Of a stretch of DNA of 64,000 nucleotides, positions 19,500 to 28,375 are shown in pieces; within the stretch, counting starts at the first letter, position 1; the number at the start of each line of letters is the position of its first letter. Source of the DNA: Rhodobacterales bacterium (GTDB lineage Bacteria > Pseudomonadota > Alphaproteobacteria > Rhodobacterales > Rhodobacteraceae); contig JAJNPS010000018.1 of NCBI GenBank assembly GCA_021155205.1, forward strand, positions 62,001 through 126,000, written 5' to 3'. The notes under the pieces were generated by a model that was given only the letters and a program-made list of their open reading frames with translations, was not told the DNA's origin and did no database searches. A program made the translations under genes and the position numbers.

Positions 19500-21075
19500 C
19501 CGCTACCGCATCCGCCGCCTGGCCGATCCGCCGCCACCGGCCGGGGCGGGCGCACCGCCCCCGGCAGACCCCGCGCCCGCGCGCCCCGCCGTGGCGGCGT
19601 CTCCGGCTGGCGCCAACACCGCCGACGCCGACCTTCAGGCCATCCGCAACGAAGGTCTGACGGGCCGCCAGCTGCGGCTGGCACGGCGCATCGCCCAAAA
19701 GCACGACCTGCCCGCCACGTCGGATTTCGACGCGGTGCGCCTCTTGCGCCGTGCGGGGATCGATCCTTTCCAGCGCGCCAACATGATAGACCTGGTGGCC
19801 GGCGACGGCGGCGGTGCCGGTGCGCCATCCGCGGCATCGCGCGAACTGGCGCCGATCCCGGCCAACCCCGGCACGATGCCCACGCGGCCGGTCACCGCTG
19901 CCGGACCGCAAACCCGCGCCGAACAGGGCCTGATCGTCGAAGTGCAGAAGATTCAGCGAGACATCCTGCGCCGCCGCCGCCGCAAGGGCCTGCTGCTGGC
20001 GGTGCGGCTGTTCTTCTTCGTGGCGCTGCCGACGCTGTTCGCGGCCTGGTACTATTACCGGATCGCGACGCCGTTCTACGCCACGCGGTCGGAATTCGTG
20101 ATCCAGCAATCCGAAGCGGTCGGGGGCAGCGGCCTGGGCAGCCTGTTCACCGGCACACAGTTTGCCACCTCGCAGGATTCCATCGCCGTGCAGGGCTATC
20201 TGCAGTCGCGCGACGCAATGATGCGGCTTGACCAGGACCTTGGGTTTCGCGCCCATTTCTCCGGCGCGAACATCGACCCCTTGCAGCGCCTGTCCCCCGA
20301 TGCCACGGCCGAGGCCGCCTACAAGATCTACAAACGCAACATAAAGATTTCCTATGATCCGACCGAAGGGCTGGTCCGGCTCGAGGTTGCCGCGACCGAT
20401 CCCGCAACCGCCGTCGCCTTTGCCAAGGCGCTGATCGGCTATGCCGAGGAACAGGTTGACCAATTGACCCGCCGCCTGCGCGACGACCAGATGTCGGGTG
20501 CGCGCGACAGCTATGACGAGGCCGAGCAGAAGATGCTGGTGGCGCAGCGCCGCGTAGTGGAACTGCAGGAAAAATACAAGGTCCTGTCATCAGAGGTCGA
20601 GGTGTCGCTGATCACGGGCCAGATCACCGAGCTTGAGGGGCAACTGATGCAGGAACGCCTGGCGCTCGCCCAGATGGAATCGAACGAGACGCCGAACCTG
20701 GCCCGCATGGACCCGGTCAAGCGCCGGATCAAAACTCTCGACGACGAGATTGCCACCCTGCGCGCCAAGCTGACCGAGGACAGTTCCAGCGGCCTGTCGC
20801 TGGCCAAGGTGCAAAGCGAGCTTTTGGTGGCGCAGGCCGATGTGCAGACGCGCCAGTTGTTGCTGGCGCAATCGCTGCAACAGCTGGAAACCGCCCGGAT
20901 CGAGGCCAACCGGCAGGTGCGCTATCTGTCGCTGTCGGTGAACCCCTCGCCCCCCGATGAGCCAAGCTATCCTCGCGCCTTCGAAAACACGATGGTCGTG
21001 CTCTTGGTCTTTTCGGGCATCTACCTGATGATCTCGATGACGGCGGCGATCCTGCGTGAACAGATGACCGCCTGA
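19483..21075 (+). CDS. kpsE: Capsule polysaccharide export inner-membrane protein (KpsE/Wzz-like)
   Basis: A 530-residue polysaccharide co-polymerase. A Pro/Ala-rich cytoplasmic N-terminal region of about 165 residues precedes the first membrane helix (about 170-190). A periplasmic domain with long coiled coils at about 345-480 follows, and a second helix near 500-522 ends the protein. This membrane-coil-membrane layout is typical of KpsE, which links the KpsMT exporter to the outer-membrane KpsD. The cytoplasmic extension is longer than in E. coli KpsE. ATG 19483 overlaps kpsT, so they are coupled. Confidence 0.88.
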   Translation: MKLTASRYRIRRLADPPPPAGAGAPPPADPAPARPAVAASPAGANTADADLQAIRNEGLTGRQLRLARRIAQKHDLPATSDFDAVRLLRRAGIDPFQRANMIDLVAGDGGGAGAPSAASRELAPIPANPGTMPTRPVTAAGPQTRAEQGLIVEVQKIQRDILRRRRRKGLLLAVRLFFFVALPTLFAAWYYYRIATPFYATRSEFVIQQSEAVGGSGLGSLFTGTQFATSQDSIAVQGYLQSRDAMMRLDQDLGFRAHFSGANIDPLQRLSPDATAEAAYKIYKRNIKISYDPTEGLVRLEVAATDPATAVAFAKALIGYAEEQVDQLTRRLRDDQMSGARDSYDEAEQKMLVAQRRVVELQEKYKVLSSEVEVSLITGQITELEGQLMQERLALAQMESNETPNLARMDPVKRRIKTLDDEIATLRAKLTEDSSSGLSLAKVQSELLVAQADVQTRQLLLAQSLQQLETARIEANRQVRYLSLSVNPSPPDEPSYPRAFENTMVVLLVFSGIYLMISMTAAILREQMTA

Positions 21076-21141
21076 ACCCTTTCGCGCCCATCACCGATCC
21101 GGTATGGCGGCGATGAAGAAACCGGCGGGGGACCAACGCAT

Positions 21142-21972
21142 ATGACAGATGTGGCAATCGGCGGCCTGACCGTCGGCAATCATCGCCCCCTGCTGGTCAT
21201 CGCCGGGCCCTGCCAGTTGGAAAGCCTGGATCATGCCCAGATGATTGCAGGTGTCATGGAGGCAGCCTGCAAGGCGGCGGGGGCGCAATACGTGTTCAAG
21301 GCCAGCTATGACAAGGCCAACCGCACCGCGCTGAGTGGCAGGCGCGGGCTGGGGATCACGGCCGGCCTGCAGGTTCTGGAGACCATCCGTGCCAGCGGCA
21401 TCCCGGTCCTGACCGACATCCACGACGCAGCCCAGGCGCGCGAGGCGGCGACGGTCGTCGATGTGATCCAGATCCCCGCATTCCTGTGCCGCCAGACCGA
21501 CCTTTTGCTGGCGGCAGGCGAAACCGGCGCCGTGGTGAACATCAAGAAGGGGCAGTTTCTTGCGCCCTGGGACATGGCCAATGTCGCCGAAAAGGTGGCC
21601 AGCACCGGCAACCGGCGCATCCTTCTGACGGAACGTGGGGCATCTTTTGGTTACAACACGCTTGTCACCGACATGCGCAGCCTGCCGATAATGGCGCGCA
21701 CAGGATACCCGGTGATCATGGATGCGACGCATTCGGTGCAGCAACCGGGCGGCATGGGATCAAGCTCCGGCGGCCAGCGCGAGTTTGCGCCGGTGATGGC
21801 GCGCGCGGCGGTCAGTCTTGGCATTGCTGGCGTCTTTATCGAAACGCATCAGGACCCTGACAATGCACCATCGGACGGGCCGACCATGGTGCCGCTGGAC
21901 CAGATGGCAGGCCTGATCACGAGCCTGATGGCGTTCGACCGGCTCGCCAAGGCGGATCCGATCCGCGTCTAG
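21142..21972 (+). CDS. kdsA: 3-deoxy-8-phosphooctulonate (Kdo-8-P) synthase
   Basis: A 276-residue class I aldolase-like enzyme condensing phosphoenolpyruvate and arabinose-5-phosphate. Motifs include IAGPCQLES near residues 20-28, FKASYDKANR near 53-62, and PVIMDATHSVQQPGG near 190-204. Kdo is needed for lipopolysaccharide and, in group 2-type capsules, for the poly-Kdo linker built by KpsC and KpsS. Its position 66 bases behind kpsE, with kpsS and kpsC later in the window, suggests a capsule-dedicated role. Confidence 0.95.
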   Translation: MTDVAIGGLTVGNHRPLLVIAGPCQLESLDHAQMIAGVMEAACKAAGAQYVFKASYDKANRTALSGRRGLGITAGLQVLETIRASGIPVLTDIHDAAQAREAATVVDVIQIPAFLCRQTDLLLAAGETGAVVNIKKGQFLAPWDMANVAEKVASTGNRRILLTERGASFGYNTLVTDMRSLPIMARTGYPVIMDATHSVQQPGGMGSSSGGQREFAPVMARAAVSLGIAGVFIETHQDPDNAPSDGPTMVPLDQMAGLITSLMAFDRLAKADPIRV

Positions 21973-22015
21973 CGAAAAGGCCGACCTGGCCCGCGCAGAC
22001 GAAGGCAGGTCCGAC

Positions 22016-22705
22016 CTAGGCCCGCGCCACCAGAAACCGGCATGTCGCGCCGATCCGGAATGCCCCATCCGCCTGCCGGAAGGGCGCGATCGCCGCCCGA
22101 TGCGCGTCATCGACGGCCTCGGCACCTGCCAGTCCCCGCGCCCTTGCGGCCACGCCCGACGATCCCAGACCGCGCAGCGCCGTCGCCTCGTCGGGGTAGC
22201 GCCAGGTGCAGTCCACATCCACGACATCCTCGGGGATCAGGCCCGCCGCCTCGGCCAGTCCGCGCAGCTTGGTCTCGTCCGACAGCGCGAACGGCCCCGG
22301 TGCGCCGGGCGGCGGGGGCGGCAACAGCGGGCGCAGCGACGCGACGATCGCGGCGGCCTCCATGCCCTCGGGTTGCCCCCAGGTCATCACCGCAACCTGG
22401 CCCCCCTTGCGCGCGACGCGCCGCGCCTCGGCCAGCGCGCGCACCGGGTCGCTGGCAAACTGAAAGGCGTTGAACCCCGTCACGACATCGAAGGATCCAT
22501 CGTCAAAGGGAACCTCCTCAAGGTCAGCCAGCCGAAAAGTTCCCGATGGCACACGTTCGCGCGCGATCGCCAGCAATGGGTCCGCCGCATCGAACCCCGA
22601 CACCGCCGCCCCCCGCGATGCCGCGATCCAGGCGGCCATGCCGGCGCCGCAGCCCGCATCCAGATAGCGCGGATGGTCGATTCCTTGCCTTGAAAAGGCA
22701 TTCGA
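22016..22705 (-). pseudogene. Class I SAM-dependent methyltransferase, probably 5'-truncated
   Basis: The minus-strand frame carries motif I YLDAGCGAGMAAWIA, then GFDAADPLLAIARERVP, LADLEEVPFDDGSFDVVTGF and EARRVARKGGQVAVMTWG. This is an otherwise normal methyltransferase core with a full C-terminal part. Upstream of motif I the frame stays open into the neighbouring flavoprotein gene, but I find no ATG, GTG or TTG with a ribosome site. The usual 30-40 residues before motif I show no similarity. An internal ATG at 22639 would remove the SAM-binding glycines. Either the 5' part was lost or the start is unusual. Confidence 0.55.
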
Positions 22706-22739
22706 AAGCCTGGGCGAACGGGAAAGGTCCGCCTTTGGC

Positions 22740-23918
22740 TCACGCCACCTGCCCCGCCGCCCACCCTGACGACCACGCCCATTGAAAATTGTACCCGCCG
22801 AGCCAGCCGGTCACGTCCACCACCTCGCCGATGAAGTACAGGCCCCGCACCCCCTTGGCCTCCATCGTCCGCCCGTCCAGCGCATCCGTGTCGACGCCCC
22901 CCAGCGTCACCTCGGCGGTGCGATAGCCTTCGGACCCCACCGGCACCAGCCGCCAGTCCGACACCTGCCGCGCGACCCGGTCGAGAACAGTGCCGGGCAT
23001 TCCGGCCAGCGGTCCCGACACCCCGCACACCGCTTCGAGATGACGTGCAAGGCGTTCCGGCAGCACATGGCCCAGGGCCGTCCGCATCATCCCCTGCCCC
23101 GCGCTGCCCTTGGCGCGGCGCAGGTCCGCCGCCATGTCGCGCCCCGGCGCCAGGTCCACCGTGATCGCCTGCCCCTCGCGCCAGTAGCTTGACACCTGCA
23201 GGATCGCCGGTCCCGACAGGCCCCGGTGGGTGAACAAAAGCGCTTCTTCAAAGGCCGGGCCCGACGCCCGCACCCGCGCGGGCACCGCCACCCCGGCAAG
23301 GGGGGCAATCCAGTCCAGTTCCTGCGGCGCAAAGGTCAGGGGCACAAGACCGGGCCGCGTTTCGACAACCGGCAGGCCGAACCGTTCCGCCTGCTGATAG
23401 CCCCAGGCCGTCGCGCCCATCTTCGGGATCGACTTTCCCCCCGTCGCGACCACGACCGATGCCGCCGCGACCGGACCCCGCACCGTCCCGACCCGGTAGC
23501 CTTGCACCACCGCCTCGATGTCGCCCACCGCGCAGCCCAGCCACAATGCGCCCCCCGCGCGCGCGAGATCACCCGTCAGCATCGCCACGACCTGCGTGGC
23601 GGGGCCATCGCAGAACAACTGTCCCAGCGTCTTCTCGTGCCAGGCGATCCCGGCCGCATCCATCCGGGCGATGAAGTCCCCTTGCGTGAACCGCGTCAGC
23701 GCCGAGATCGCGAACCGGGGGTTTTTCGACAGGAACCTGTCCGGCGCGATGCCGAGGTTGGTGAAATTGCACCGCCCGCCGCCCGAGATGCGGATTTTTT
23801 CGCCCGCAGCCCTGGCGTGGTCGATCACGACGACGCGGCGGCCCCGTCGCGCCGCCTCGATGCCGCACATCAGGCCCGCCGCACCCGCGCCAAGGATCAG
23901 CACATCACAGTCTGTCAT
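22740..23918 (-). CDS. BaiN/RdsA-family NAD(P)/FAD-dependent oxidoreductase
   Basis: A 392-residue flavoprotein of the HI0933/YhiN type. The dinucleotide-binding motif is ILGAGAAGLMCGIEAARRG at about residues 7-25, followed by GEKIRISGGGRCNFTN near 37-52, a hallmark of the family. The FAD-contacting C-terminal motif is FIGEVVDVTGWLGGYNFQ near 363-380. Members have been linked to reduction of flavin or bile-acid-like substrates; the true substrate here is unknown. Start ATG 23918 is set by the FAD motif. Confidence 0.9.
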   Translation of the reverse strand: MTDCDVLILGAGAAGLMCGIEAARRGRRVVVIDHARAAGEKIRISGGGRCNFTNLGIAPDRFLSKNPRFAISALTRFTQGDFIARMDAAGIAWHEKTLGQLFCDGPATQVVAMLTGDLARAGGALWLGCAVGDIEAVVQGYRVGTVRGPVAAASVVVATGGKSIPKMGATAWGYQQAERFGLPVVETRPGLVPLTFAPQELDWIAPLAGVAVPARVRASGPAFEEALLFTHRGLSGPAILQVSSYWREGQAITVDLAPGRDMAADLRRAKGSAGQGMMRTALGHVLPERLARHLEAVCGVSGPLAGMPGTVLDRVARQVSDWRLVPVGSEGYRTAEVTLGGVDTDALDGRTMEAKGVRGLYFIGEVVDVTGWLGGYNFQWAWSSGWAAGQVA

Positions 23919-24026
23919 CGCGCGACCTAAGCCCGGCCCGCGTCCCGTTGCAAGACGGGGCGGGCCGGAAAAACCGGGACAAGGCCCTTGCAGGCCAGGA
24001 CCGCCTTGGATAAACACCGCGCCAGT

Positions 24027-24101
24027 TGGGGCGTCGCCAAGCGGTAAGGCATCGGTTTTTGGTACCGACATACCTAGGTTCGAATCCTAGCGCCCCAGCC
24101 A
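24027..24101 (+). tRNA. tRNA-Gln (anticodon TTG), CCA encoded
   Basis: A complete cloverleaf: acceptor TGGGGCG/CGCCCCA, D stem GCC/GGC, anticodon stem TCGGT/ACCGA with loop TTTTGGT (anticodon TTG), T arm CCTAGGTTCGAATCCTAGG, discriminator G and encoded CCA. Confidence 0.95.
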
Positions 24102-24319
24102 ACCACTCCCTCGCATCGAGACGTCTGGCGGTTGACGTCCCAATAGCGCGCGCCTTCCGGGAGTTTGCCCGAGACGCGGAAGACCTGAGACCGGGAAAGA
24201 CCTCGAACAGGAGGTTTCTGTCGCCCGCGTCTCGGAGTGCGGATTCCGGTCTGGCGTTTGGGGAAGCGCTCTGGCCGCGTCGGCCCAGGATTGCCCGAGC
24301 TAGCTAGCTCGTGATGTCC
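24102..24319. other. Gap after tRNA-Gln without recognised content
   Basis: A 218-base gap. I see no gene, IS end or attachment-site repeat of the tRNA 3' end. A short palindrome, GAGCTAGCTAGCTC, lies at 24298-24311. Confidence 0.4.
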
Positions 24320-24651
24320 CTAGCCTGTGCGGCGTATTCTGTCGCCGCTCAGTTCGATCCCGCCGACATCGATACTGTTGTTCGACGGAGGCCAGACCTT
24401 GCCGTCATAGGTGCCGTCTCTTGCTGGCACCATGTCGATCACGATCTCTTTTCCCATGGTGTTGGACGCAAACGGGGCGCCATCCTTGAACCTTTGGGAA
24501 ATGACGCCGCAGAAGGCCACGCCGCAAGGCGAGATGGTGACATGGGCATAAGCGCCGTCGTCTACTTGCGTCTGCCAGACGCCTTCGACAGGGTCGGCAA
24601 AGGCGTCGCTGGCGCCAAGACAAGAACGCCAGAAAGAACTCTACGGGTCAT
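24320..24651 (-). pseudogene. DUF2147 family secreted protein, frameshifted and truncated
   Basis: ATG 24651 has a strong ribosome site (GGGAGGAGGG) and starts a signal peptide, MTRRVLSGVLVLAPATPL. The match then moves one frame near 24612, where it reads DAFADPVEGVWQTQVDDGAY and SPCGVAFCGVISQRFKDG, typical of DUF2147 (WxT...I.PCG..LCG.I). The frame stops at 24320 in the middle of the domain (ELSGDRIRRTG). The usual C-terminal strands (GCV.GG..CRGQ.W.R) are missing. So there is at least one indel and a 3' loss. Confidence 0.62.
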
Positions 24652-24785
24652 GGTGGTCCCTCCTCCCAAAGGTCATGCACCATTTGGGGAACGAGGGTCC
24701 GACACGGCAAGCATGACGTCGGGTCGCGAACCCCTTGGCAAGGGCCGCCGCCCATGCCAAACCCGCGCCGAAACCGGAGGCCGCC

Positions 24786-25505
24786 ATGATCCTTTACCCC
24801 GCCATCGACCTGAAGGACGGCAAATGCGTGCGTCTGCTGCGCGGCGAAATGGCGGCGGCCACGGTCTTTGGCGACGATCCGGCAGCGCAGGCGGCAAAGT
24901 TCCAGGCGGCAGGCTGCGACTGGCTGCATCTGGTTGACCTGAACGGGGCCTTTGCCGGTCAGCCGGTAAATGGGGCGGCTGTCGAGGCGATCCTTGCCCG
25001 CGTCACCGTCCCCTGCCAGCTGGGCGGCGGCATTCGTGACATAGCCACGATCGAGATGTGGCTGGCCAAAGGGTTGGCGCGGGTGATCCTCGGGACAGTA
25101 GCGGTCGAAGACCCGGCGCTGGTCCGCAAGGCGGCGCGCGCCTTTCCCGGACAGGTCGCGGTCGGCATTGATGCGCGCGGGGGGACGGTCGCGACCAAGG
25201 GCTGGGCGACGGCAACCGACATACAGGCCACCGATCTGGCACAATCCTTTCAGGATGCAGGCATCGCGGCCATCATCTACACGGACATCGACCGCGACGG
25301 CGCGATGCAGGGCCCGAACATCGCGGCGACAGAGGCCCTCGCGCGCGCCGTCGCCATCCCCGTGATCGCTTCCGGCGGCATATCCTCCATGGCCGACCTC
25401 ATTGCCTTGCGTGATACAGGCGTGATTGCGGGCGCGATCTCGGGCCGCGCCCTCTATGACGGCGCAATCGACCTGACCCGGGCCATCACGGCCCTGAACG
25501 CATGA
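24786..25505 (+). CDS. hisA: Phosphoribosylformimino-5-aminoimidazole carboxamide ribotide isomerase
   Basis: A 239-residue TIM-barrel isomerase of histidine synthesis (ProFAR to PRFAR). The catalytic acid Asp8 is in YPAIDLKDG, a second Asp is in VGIDARGG near residue 129, and the phosphate loops QLGGGIRD and ASGGISS are intact. Length is normal. It precedes hisF by 95 bases and hisE follows. hisH and hisB, often upstream, are not in the window; the upstream space has the DUF2147 pseudogene. Confidence 0.97.
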   Translation: MILYPAIDLKDGKCVRLLRGEMAAATVFGDDPAAQAAKFQAAGCDWLHLVDLNGAFAGQPVNGAAVEAILARVTVPCQLGGGIRDIATIEMWLAKGLARVILGTVAVEDPALVRKAARAFPGQVAVGIDARGGTVATKGWATATDIQATDLAQSFQDAGIAAIIYTDIDRDGAMQGPNIAATEALARAVAIPVIASGGISSMADLIALRDTGVIAGAISGRALYDGAIDLTRAITALNA

Positions 25506-25600
25506 TTTCACCTCTGTCCAAATATCCCGGGGACGGCGCGCACAGCGCGACGGGGGCAGCGCCCCTTTTCCTTGCCCCCCACCCGCGCTAGGGTCGGACC

Positions 25601-26362
25601 ATGCTCAAAACCCGCATCATTCCTTGCCTTGATGTCGCCGATGGCCGCGTGGTCAAGGGCGTGAACTTCGTCGGCATGATCGATGCAGGCGACCCGGTCG
25701 AGGCCGCGCGCGCCTATGATGCCGCGGGCGCGGATGAACTGTGTTTCCTTGACATCATGGCCACCGAGGAAAACCGCGGTACGATGTTCGACCTTGTGAC
25801 CCGCACGGCCGAGGCGTGCTTCATGCCGCTGACCGTCGGCGGTGGGGTCAGGACCCATGATGATGTGCGCGCCTTGCTGCTGGCCGGCGCCGACAAGGTC
25901 AGCTTCAACTCTGCCGCCGTTGCCGATCCCGATGTGGTGGCCCATGCCGCAGACAGGTTCGGGTCGCAATGCATCGTCGTGGCCATCGACGCCAAGACTG
26001 TCAGCCCCGGCAAATGGGAGATTTTCACCCATGGCGGGCGCAGGGCCACCGGCATTGACGCGGTGGAATTCGCGCGAACGGTTGCGGCCAAAGGGGCCGG
26101 AGAGATCCTTTTGACCTCTATGGACCGCGACGGCACCAGGGCGGGCTTCAACCTGCCCCTGACCCGCGCTGTCGCGGATGCAGTCAGCATTCCCGTGATT
26201 GCCTCGGGCGGGGTCGGCACGCTCGATCATCTGGTCGCGGGCGTCACCGAAGGCCATGCCAATGCTGTCCTTGCCGCCTCGATCTTTCACTTTGGCACCT
26301 TCACCATCGGACAGGCGAAAAGCCACATGGCCGCCAAAGGCATCCCGATGAGGCTGTCATGA
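25601..26362 (+). CDS. hisF: Imidazole glycerol phosphate synthase subunit HisF
   Basis: A 253-residue TIM barrel, the cyclase half of IGP synthase that uses ammonia from HisH. Catalytic Asp11 is in IIPCLDVADG and the second acid is in VAIDAKT near residue 130. The motif GGGVRTHDD is also present. The stop overlaps the hisE start by four bases, so the pair is coupled. No hisH gene is present here. Confidence 0.97.
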   Translation: MLKTRIIPCLDVADGRVVKGVNFVGMIDAGDPVEAARAYDAAGADELCFLDIMATEENRGTMFDLVTRTAEACFMPLTVGGGVRTHDDVRALLLAGADKVSFNSAAVADPDVVAHAADRFGSQCIVVAIDAKTVSPGKWEIFTHGGRRATGIDAVEFARTVAAKGAGEILLTSMDRDGTRAGFNLPLTRAVADAVSIPVIASGGVGTLDHLVAGVTEGHANAVLAASIFHFGTFTIGQAKSHMAAKGIPMRLS

Positions 26363-26667
26363 CCGCCCTCGACCGTCTGGCCGCGACCATCGCCGCCCGC
26401 AAGGATGCCGATCCCGGGACCAGCTGGACGGCGAAACTGCTTGCGCAAGGCCCCGAGAAATGCGCCGGAAAATTCGGCGAAGAGGCCGTCGAGGCGATCA
26501 TCGAGGCGGTCAGGGGCGACCGCGACCGCCTGACCGCCGAGGCGGCCGATGTCATCTATCACCTCCTGGTCATGCTTGCCGCGCGCGATGTGACGCTGGC
26601 GGATGTGCTGGCAGAACTGGAACGGCGAGAAGGCAGGTCAGGGCTGGCCGAAAAGGCCGGGCGCTGA
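26359..26667 (+). CDS. hisE: Phosphoribosyl-ATP diphosphatase
   Basis: A 102-residue MazG-like all-helical enzyme hydrolysing phosphoribosyl-ATP to phosphoribosyl-AMP. The acidic pattern KFGEEAVEAIIEA near residues 39-51 and EAADVIYHLLVML near 62-74 is the nucleotide and Mg2+ site. It is a stand-alone HisE, without the fused HisI seen in enterics. It is the last gene of the his cluster, followed at 26673-26690 by a 7-base-pair hairpin (GTTTCTT/AAGAAAC). Confidence 0.96.
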   Translation: MTALDRLAATIAARKDADPGTSWTAKLLAQGPEKCAGKFGEEAVEAIIEAVRGDRDRLTAEAADVIYHLLVMLAARDVTLADVLAELERREGRSGLAEKAGR

Positions 26668-26672
26668 GCCAG

Positions 26673-26720
26673 GTTTCTTGACCAAGAAACGTGGCAGAAT
26701 CCTTGCACAAGGAATTTTAC
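26673..26720 (+). terminator. Tandem hairpins after hisE, weak terminator
   Basis: GTTTCTT-GACC-AAGAAAC (26673-26690) is followed by a second stem, TCCTT-GCAC-AAGGA, and then TTTT near 26716. The T-run is short. It separates hisE from the convergent CoA-binding gene. Confidence 0.45.
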
Positions 26721-27124
26721 AGTCCCAGGCGCGGAATCTCGATTGCCGGGCAGCGATCCATCACCACCCGCAGCCCCGCCGCCCGCGCCCGCGCCGCCGC
26801 ACTTTCATCGACGACACCCAACTGCATCCAGACAACCTTGGCCCCGGTGGCAATCGCCTCATCGACCACGGCACCGGCCTCTTCGCTGCGACGAAAGATG
26901 TCCACCATGTCGACCGGCCCCGCCTCGGACAGCGTCGCGCGCACGGTTTCGCCCAGCGCCATCTGACCCGCCTGCCCCGGATTGACCGGAATGACCCGGT
27001 AGCCGCGCCGCGCAAGATAGGCTGCGACGCCGTGGCTGGGCCGGTCCGGTCTGGGCGACCAGCCGACAACGGCAATGCTGCGCACCGTCGACAGGATGTC
27101 GCGGACTTCGGCGTCATCGGTCAT
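26717..27124 (-). CDS. CoA-binding domain protein (YccU-like)
   Basis: A 135-residue single Rossmann domain of the CoA-binding type. Motifs include SIAVVGWSPRPDRPSHGVAA at about residues 16-35 and RGYRVIPVNPGQAG near 40-53, followed by a conserved VWMQLGVVDE segment. The family is cytosolic and its physiological role is unknown. ATG 27124 follows GGTGGA at a good distance; an ATG at 27136 would add four residues. It converges with hisE. Confidence 0.85.
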   Translation of the reverse strand: MTDDAEVRDILSTVRSIAVVGWSPRPDRPSHGVAAYLARRGYRVIPVNPGQAGQMALGETVRATLSEAGPVDMVDIFRRSEEAGAVVDEAIATGAKVVWMQLGVVDESAAARARAAGLRVVMDRCPAIEIPRLGL

Positions 27125-27140
27125 GGGTCCATCCACCGCA

Positions 27141-27171
27141 CAAAAGGACGCCCGGACCTGTTGGCCGGGCG
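27141..27171 (-). terminator. Hairpin with T-run downstream of rlmB
   Basis: On the minus strand CGCCCGG-N9-CCGGGCG is followed by TCCTTTTG. It lies 150 bases beyond the rlmB stop and just before the CoA-binding gene. Confidence 0.5.
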
Positions 27172-27217
27172 CCAGTCACGGAACGAGGGACAGTGAAGAG
27201 AAGGGCGGAGTTCCGAG

Positions 27218-27254
27218 CCACCTTTCTGTCAAGGCAGATAGGAACAAAAGGTGG
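27218..27254. repeat. 8-base inverted repeat in the rlmB downstream region
   Basis: CCACCTTT (27218-27225) and AAAGGTGG (27247-27254) form a perfect stem with a 21-base loop. Together with the terminator-like hairpin at 27141-27171 it makes the rlmB 3' region unusually structured. Confidence 0.45.
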
Positions 27255-27320
27255 CAAATTAAGGGTCATTCGCAGCATTGTGATCGCACCACCCCCGGAT
27301 CGGCGAAAAGACGCCGCCCG

Positions 27321-28115
27321 TCAGTCCCTGTTTACGGCGGCGGCATAGAGCCCGACGGCCGCCGCGTTGGACACGTTCAGCGATCCAAACGCCCCGAATG
27401 CCGGAATGCAGGCGACGACATCACAGGTCTCGCGTGTCTTGTCGCGCAGGCCCGGTCCTTCGGCTCCGAGGACCAGCCCGACAGCGCGCGTGCCTGCCAA
27501 GGACAGCGCATCGGCCAGCGCGACCGTACCGTCGCCGTCCAGGCCGATCAGCACATAGCCCATGGATTTCAGTTCGACCATGGCATCGGCAAGGTTCGTG
27601 ACACGCAGATAGGGCTGGCGTTCCAGCGCCCCGCTCGCGGTCTTGGCCAGCGCCCCGGTTTCGGGGGCGGAATGATGGCGCGGTGCGATCACGGCACGGG
27701 CGCCGAAAACCTCGGCCGACCGCAGGACCGCACCGACATTGTGCGGGTCCGTCACCCGGTCCAGAAGGACGACCAGCGCGCGCCCGGCACCTCCGACACA
27801 AACCTCCGACAGGCTGCCCCAATGCAGGGGACGCACCTCCAGCGCCGCACCCTGATGCACCGAACCCGGATCAATCGGCACCGCGAAACTGCGTGGATCC
27901 ATCACCTCGGGGGTCATCCCAGATGCGGCGACGGCACTTTCAAGCTTGTCCAGCGCGTTCTTCGTGACCACCAGCCGCAGCTTTTCCCGCGCCGTGTTCA
28001 ACAGCGCGTCCCTGACCGCGTGCAAGCCGAAGAGCCACACCGTCTCGCGCGCCTCCGCCCTCCGGCCGCGTTCCTTGTCGATGACCCAGTCGGGCTTTTT
28101 CGATCCTGCTTTCAT
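27321..28115 (-). CDS. rlmB: 23S rRNA (guanosine-2'-O-)-methyltransferase RlmB (TrmH/SpoU family)
   Basis: A 264-residue SPOUT enzyme. The N-terminal substrate-binding domain starts at VWLFGLHAVRDALLN near residues 26-40. The catalytic domain has VTDPHNVGAVLRSAEVFGA near 130-148 and the knot motifs LVLGAEGPGL and SLNVSNAAAVGLYAA near the C terminus. The family 2'-O-methylates G2251 of 23S rRNA; a related tRNA target cannot be excluded. The N-terminal 20 residues are basic. Confidence 0.92.
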   Translation of the reverse strand: MKAGSKKPDWVIDKERGRRAEARETVWLFGLHAVRDALLNTAREKLRLVVTKNALDKLESAVAASGMTPEVMDPRSFAVPIDPGSVHQGAALEVRPLHWGSLSEVCVGGAGRALVVLLDRVTDPHNVGAVLRSAEVFGARAVIAPRHHSAPETGALAKTASGALERQPYLRVTNLADAMVELKSMGYVLIGLDGDGTVALADALSLAGTRAVGLVLGAEGPGLRDKTRETCDVVACIPAFGAFGSLNVSNAAAVGLYAAAVNRD

Positions 28116-28250
28116 GGGTCCGCACGTCTGTGGTTTTTCGCGCCCGACATTGCGCGTGGCGTGGCGGAAAGGGCAAGCCCCAACCGTCCCCCTGCGGCAT
28201 CCCTTTCATGCTTGACGCCCCTGCCCCCCTTGATTAGACCCACGCGCGGC

Positions 28251-28334
28251 GGGCGACGAGCTGCAAGGTGCGGCAGGGGACTGTAACTCCCCCGGGGCGA
28301 CCCACGCCTGGTTCGATTCCAGGGTCGCCCACCA
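28251..28334 (+). tRNA. tRNA-Tyr (anticodon GTA), CCA encoded
   Basis: A class II tRNA: acceptor GGGCGAC/GTCGCCC, anticodon stem GGGGA/TCCCC with loop CTGTAAC (anticodon GTA), a variable arm of about 14 bases, T arm CCTGGTTCGATTCCAGG, discriminator A and encoded CCA. Confidence 0.93.
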
Positions 28335-28375
28335 GGTTCTGCAATTTCAGGGCTTGGCTCCGTCTGGCGTGCTGC

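Noticed and set aside
24102..24319. A genomic-island attachment site after tRNA-Gln
   Set aside because: No integrase is near, and I did not see a repeat of the tRNA 3' end in the window.
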